From: Lamellibrachia columna
Lineage: Eukaryota; Annelida; Polychaeta; Sabellida; Siboglinidae
Length of the DNA: 64,000 nucleotides
Direction: 5' to 3'
Assembly (NCBI GenBank): GCA_963662155.1
Contig: OY759261.1
Coordinates: 67,050,681-67,114,680, forward strand
A program made the position numbers and the translations under genes. The notes under the pieces are model-generated. The model searched no databases, was not told where the DNA came from, and was given only the letters and a program-made list of their open reading frames with translations. Positions 63,528-64,000 of this stretch are shown piece after piece. How positions within the stretch are numbered: position 1 is the first letter of the stretch; each line of letters opens with the position of its first letter.

Positions 63528-63836
63528 GGATGATTTATAAAACAAATAAATAATTATAGTAAATAAAAAAATACATGTTTATAAAAGTATCTTTATAATA
63601 CTCCTTTCCAGAAAGATATCCAAGGAACCTCGCACTGCACAGGCTGACCTATGAAAGCTATTCAAACTCTACAAGAAGTATTTCAAAAGACATCGTTGTT
63701 GACGGTGCATGTCGAAGTGGACGATTTGCTACAGCCTACTCTGTCACGAGACAGCAGGTGACACCGATTTGGTGGATGGTCAATCTGAATCGTGATTATG
63801 ATATTGAACACATACGTGTTTACACTCAATTCCCAA
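49500..63836 (+). CDS. Secreted F-type lectin (FTP) and PAN domain protein, partial at 3' end
   Basis: Exons: 49500-49599 (signal peptide), 54977-55186, 56060-56287, 58443-58673, 59456-59776, 62244-62474 and 63612-63836; all introns are phase 1. About 515 residues before the window ends. Exon 1 gives a basic start, then a Leu/Val-rich core ([13 protein letters not shown]), a secretion signal. Exons 2+3 form FTP domain 1 (start NIAFNKVV, end LPICEIKAY). Exon 4 is the first half of FTP domain 2 ([16 protein letters not shown]), exon 5 a PAN/apple-type domain with six Cys (RCKHLC, ARC, PEC), exon 6 the second half of an FTP domain ([16 protein letters not shown]), and exon 7 a further first half ([15 protein letters not shown]). 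FTP domains bind fucose in eel fucolectin relatives; the fucose-binding His/Arg set is not obvious here. Function: probably extracellular recognition or adhesion (inference). The first exon is the least certain. Confidence 0.85.
50501..50520. repeat. Perfect 20-bp palindrome centred on an E-box
   Basis: cactagtcacgtgactagtg reads the same on both strands, with CACGTG at the centre. It lies 1 kb inside the first intron of the lectin gene. Confidence 0.9.
53176..53337. repeat. 27-bp tandem array, six copies
   Basis: The unit is cttatgactccttgcacgac followed by ccagtca. The multiple-of-three period keeps frames open on both strands (Tyr-Asp-Ser-Leu-His type on plus), with no gene context. Confidence 0.93.
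54046..54780. mobile_element. Fragments of hAT-like MITEs
   Basis: At about 54046-54190 runs of tatcgat/catcgat end in gttacacccctaa, the reverse complement of the common hAT end ttaggggtgtaac. A second set, 54470-54778, has caattgtaat repeats and ends acattacacccagccctcg. Both lie just before the first FTP exon. Their left borders are not clear. Confidence 0.4.
55228..55345. repeat. (GGTG)n minisatellite
   Basis: gggt/ggtg tetranucleotide repeats interrupted by gtcgagtggctggat, in the lectin-gene intron 55187-56059. The G-runs could form quadruplexes on the plus strand. Confidence 0.9.
55531..55611. repeat. (GCC)27 trinucleotide repeat
   Basis: Uninterrupted gcc units in the same intron. 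The poly-Ala frame seen on the minus strand is an artefact of the repeat. Confidence 0.98.
56355..57335. mobile_element. Putative DNA element with catttgcatttgaatgcg repeats
   Basis: The left end (gccaggcttgttaacaa) and the reverse-complemented right end (gccagtcatgcttgttaacaag) are similar. Subterminal copies of catttgcatttgaatgcg lie at both sides (56380-56475 and 57262-57302). About 980 bp with no transposase, in the lectin-gene intron 56288-58442. Confidence 0.5.
57682..58072. repeat. (TA)n microsatellite, about 390 bp
   Basis: Long ta runs with minor atatgtatat interruptions. Tyr-Ile frames across it are artefacts. Confidence 0.97.
58207..58244. repeat. (TGTC)n microsatellite
   Basis: About nine tetranucleotide units, 200 bp upstream of the exon at 58443. 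Confidence 0.95.
59107..59432. repeat. 53-bp tandem array, about six copies, increasingly diverged leftward
   Basis: The unit is acctcagtgctacgttgaag, then gcgtagcaccaataat, then atgacagttgtaaacat. The two rightmost copies are identical. It ends 23 bp before the PAN exon at 59456, so it forms the upstream part of that exon's acceptor region. Confidence 0.93.
59930..62185. repeat. 47-bp tandem array, about 48 copies
   Basis: The unit is gtgcagccctaaacacatat, then catcacgtaccttcatccat, then acagaca. Copies differ by single changes and small gaps. The array fills nearly all of the intron between the PAN exon and the following FTP half-exon (59777-62243). Confidence 0.97.
62475..63611 (+). other. 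Lectin-gene intron between exons 6 and 7
   Basis: AT-rich with ttattatta runs (62660-62760). Sequence 63097-63200 (agcatatcaccaca, agcccacg, cctaaacttat) is similar to 58716-58820, just after exon 4. A (TA)n run follows at 63434. Confidence 0.7.
63434..63523. repeat. (TA)n microsatellite
   Basis: ta dinucleotide run, interrupted once by ac, about 90 bp before the exon at 63612. Confidence 0.97.
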
Positions 63837-64000
63837 GTAAGCTTACTGTATGTTATATCACTCGCTATATTGTGTTTATGTTTCCTTTTGCACCGTATGT
63901 ATATTATAAATAGTTGCTGTTTGCCCATCAACCCCCCCGCGTCCTCAGCCCGTTGAGGCTATGGGGCAGGGAAAGAAAAGACAATTTCACTCGAAGGAGA

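Overview
This is 64 kb of nuclear DNA from an intron-rich animal. Protein genes are split into many short exons with GT/AG borders, and the introns hold minisatellites, microsatellites, tRNA-derived SINEs and DNA transposons (hAT, piggyBac, Tigger and foldback types). F-type lectin (fucolectin) plus PAN domains, a KRBA2-like integrase element and the SINE type suggest a lophotrochozoan, most likely a mollusc. That placement is an inference. Nothing prokaryotic is present.

Four genes can be read exon by exon, with codon phase agreeing at every junction. (1) 542-2404, plus strand: the last three exons of Rab18; the 5' part lies left of the window. (2) 25328-5346, minus strand: a complete ICE2 (NARG2) homologue with 16 coding exons and about 1446 residues, plus a non-coding first exon ending at 27177. 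(3) 27425-41859, plus strand: a complete transformer-2 (Tra2) splicing regulator with 9 coding exons and 280 residues. (4) 49500-63836, plus strand, running off the right edge: a secreted protein with a signal peptide, two F-type lectin (FTP) domains, the first half of a third, and a PAN/apple domain.

Layout: Rab18 and ICE2 converge. ICE2 and Tra2 are head to head and appear to share a bidirectional promoter of roughly 200 bp near 27.2-27.4 kb. Tra2 is followed by a purine-rich 3' region, a small hAT-type MITE, a decayed KRBA2-like integrase element (45.4-47.7 kb) and then the lectin gene. ICE2 (snRNA transcription by the little elongation complex) and Tra2 (exon recognition) both act in RNA processing; Rab18 (membrane traffic, lipid droplets) and the lectin gene look unrelated to them.

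Most notable: the PAN exon of the lectin gene sits between the two exons that together make one FTP domain, at the same phase-1 intron position that divides the preceding FTP domain. A 72-bp tandem array in front of a Rab18 exon copies the real 3' splice site plus the first exon bases in most of its units, making a row of decoy acceptors. Two arrays whose periods are in a 1:3 ratio (25 and 75 bp) fill one ICE2 intron and create long but spurious open frames on both strands.
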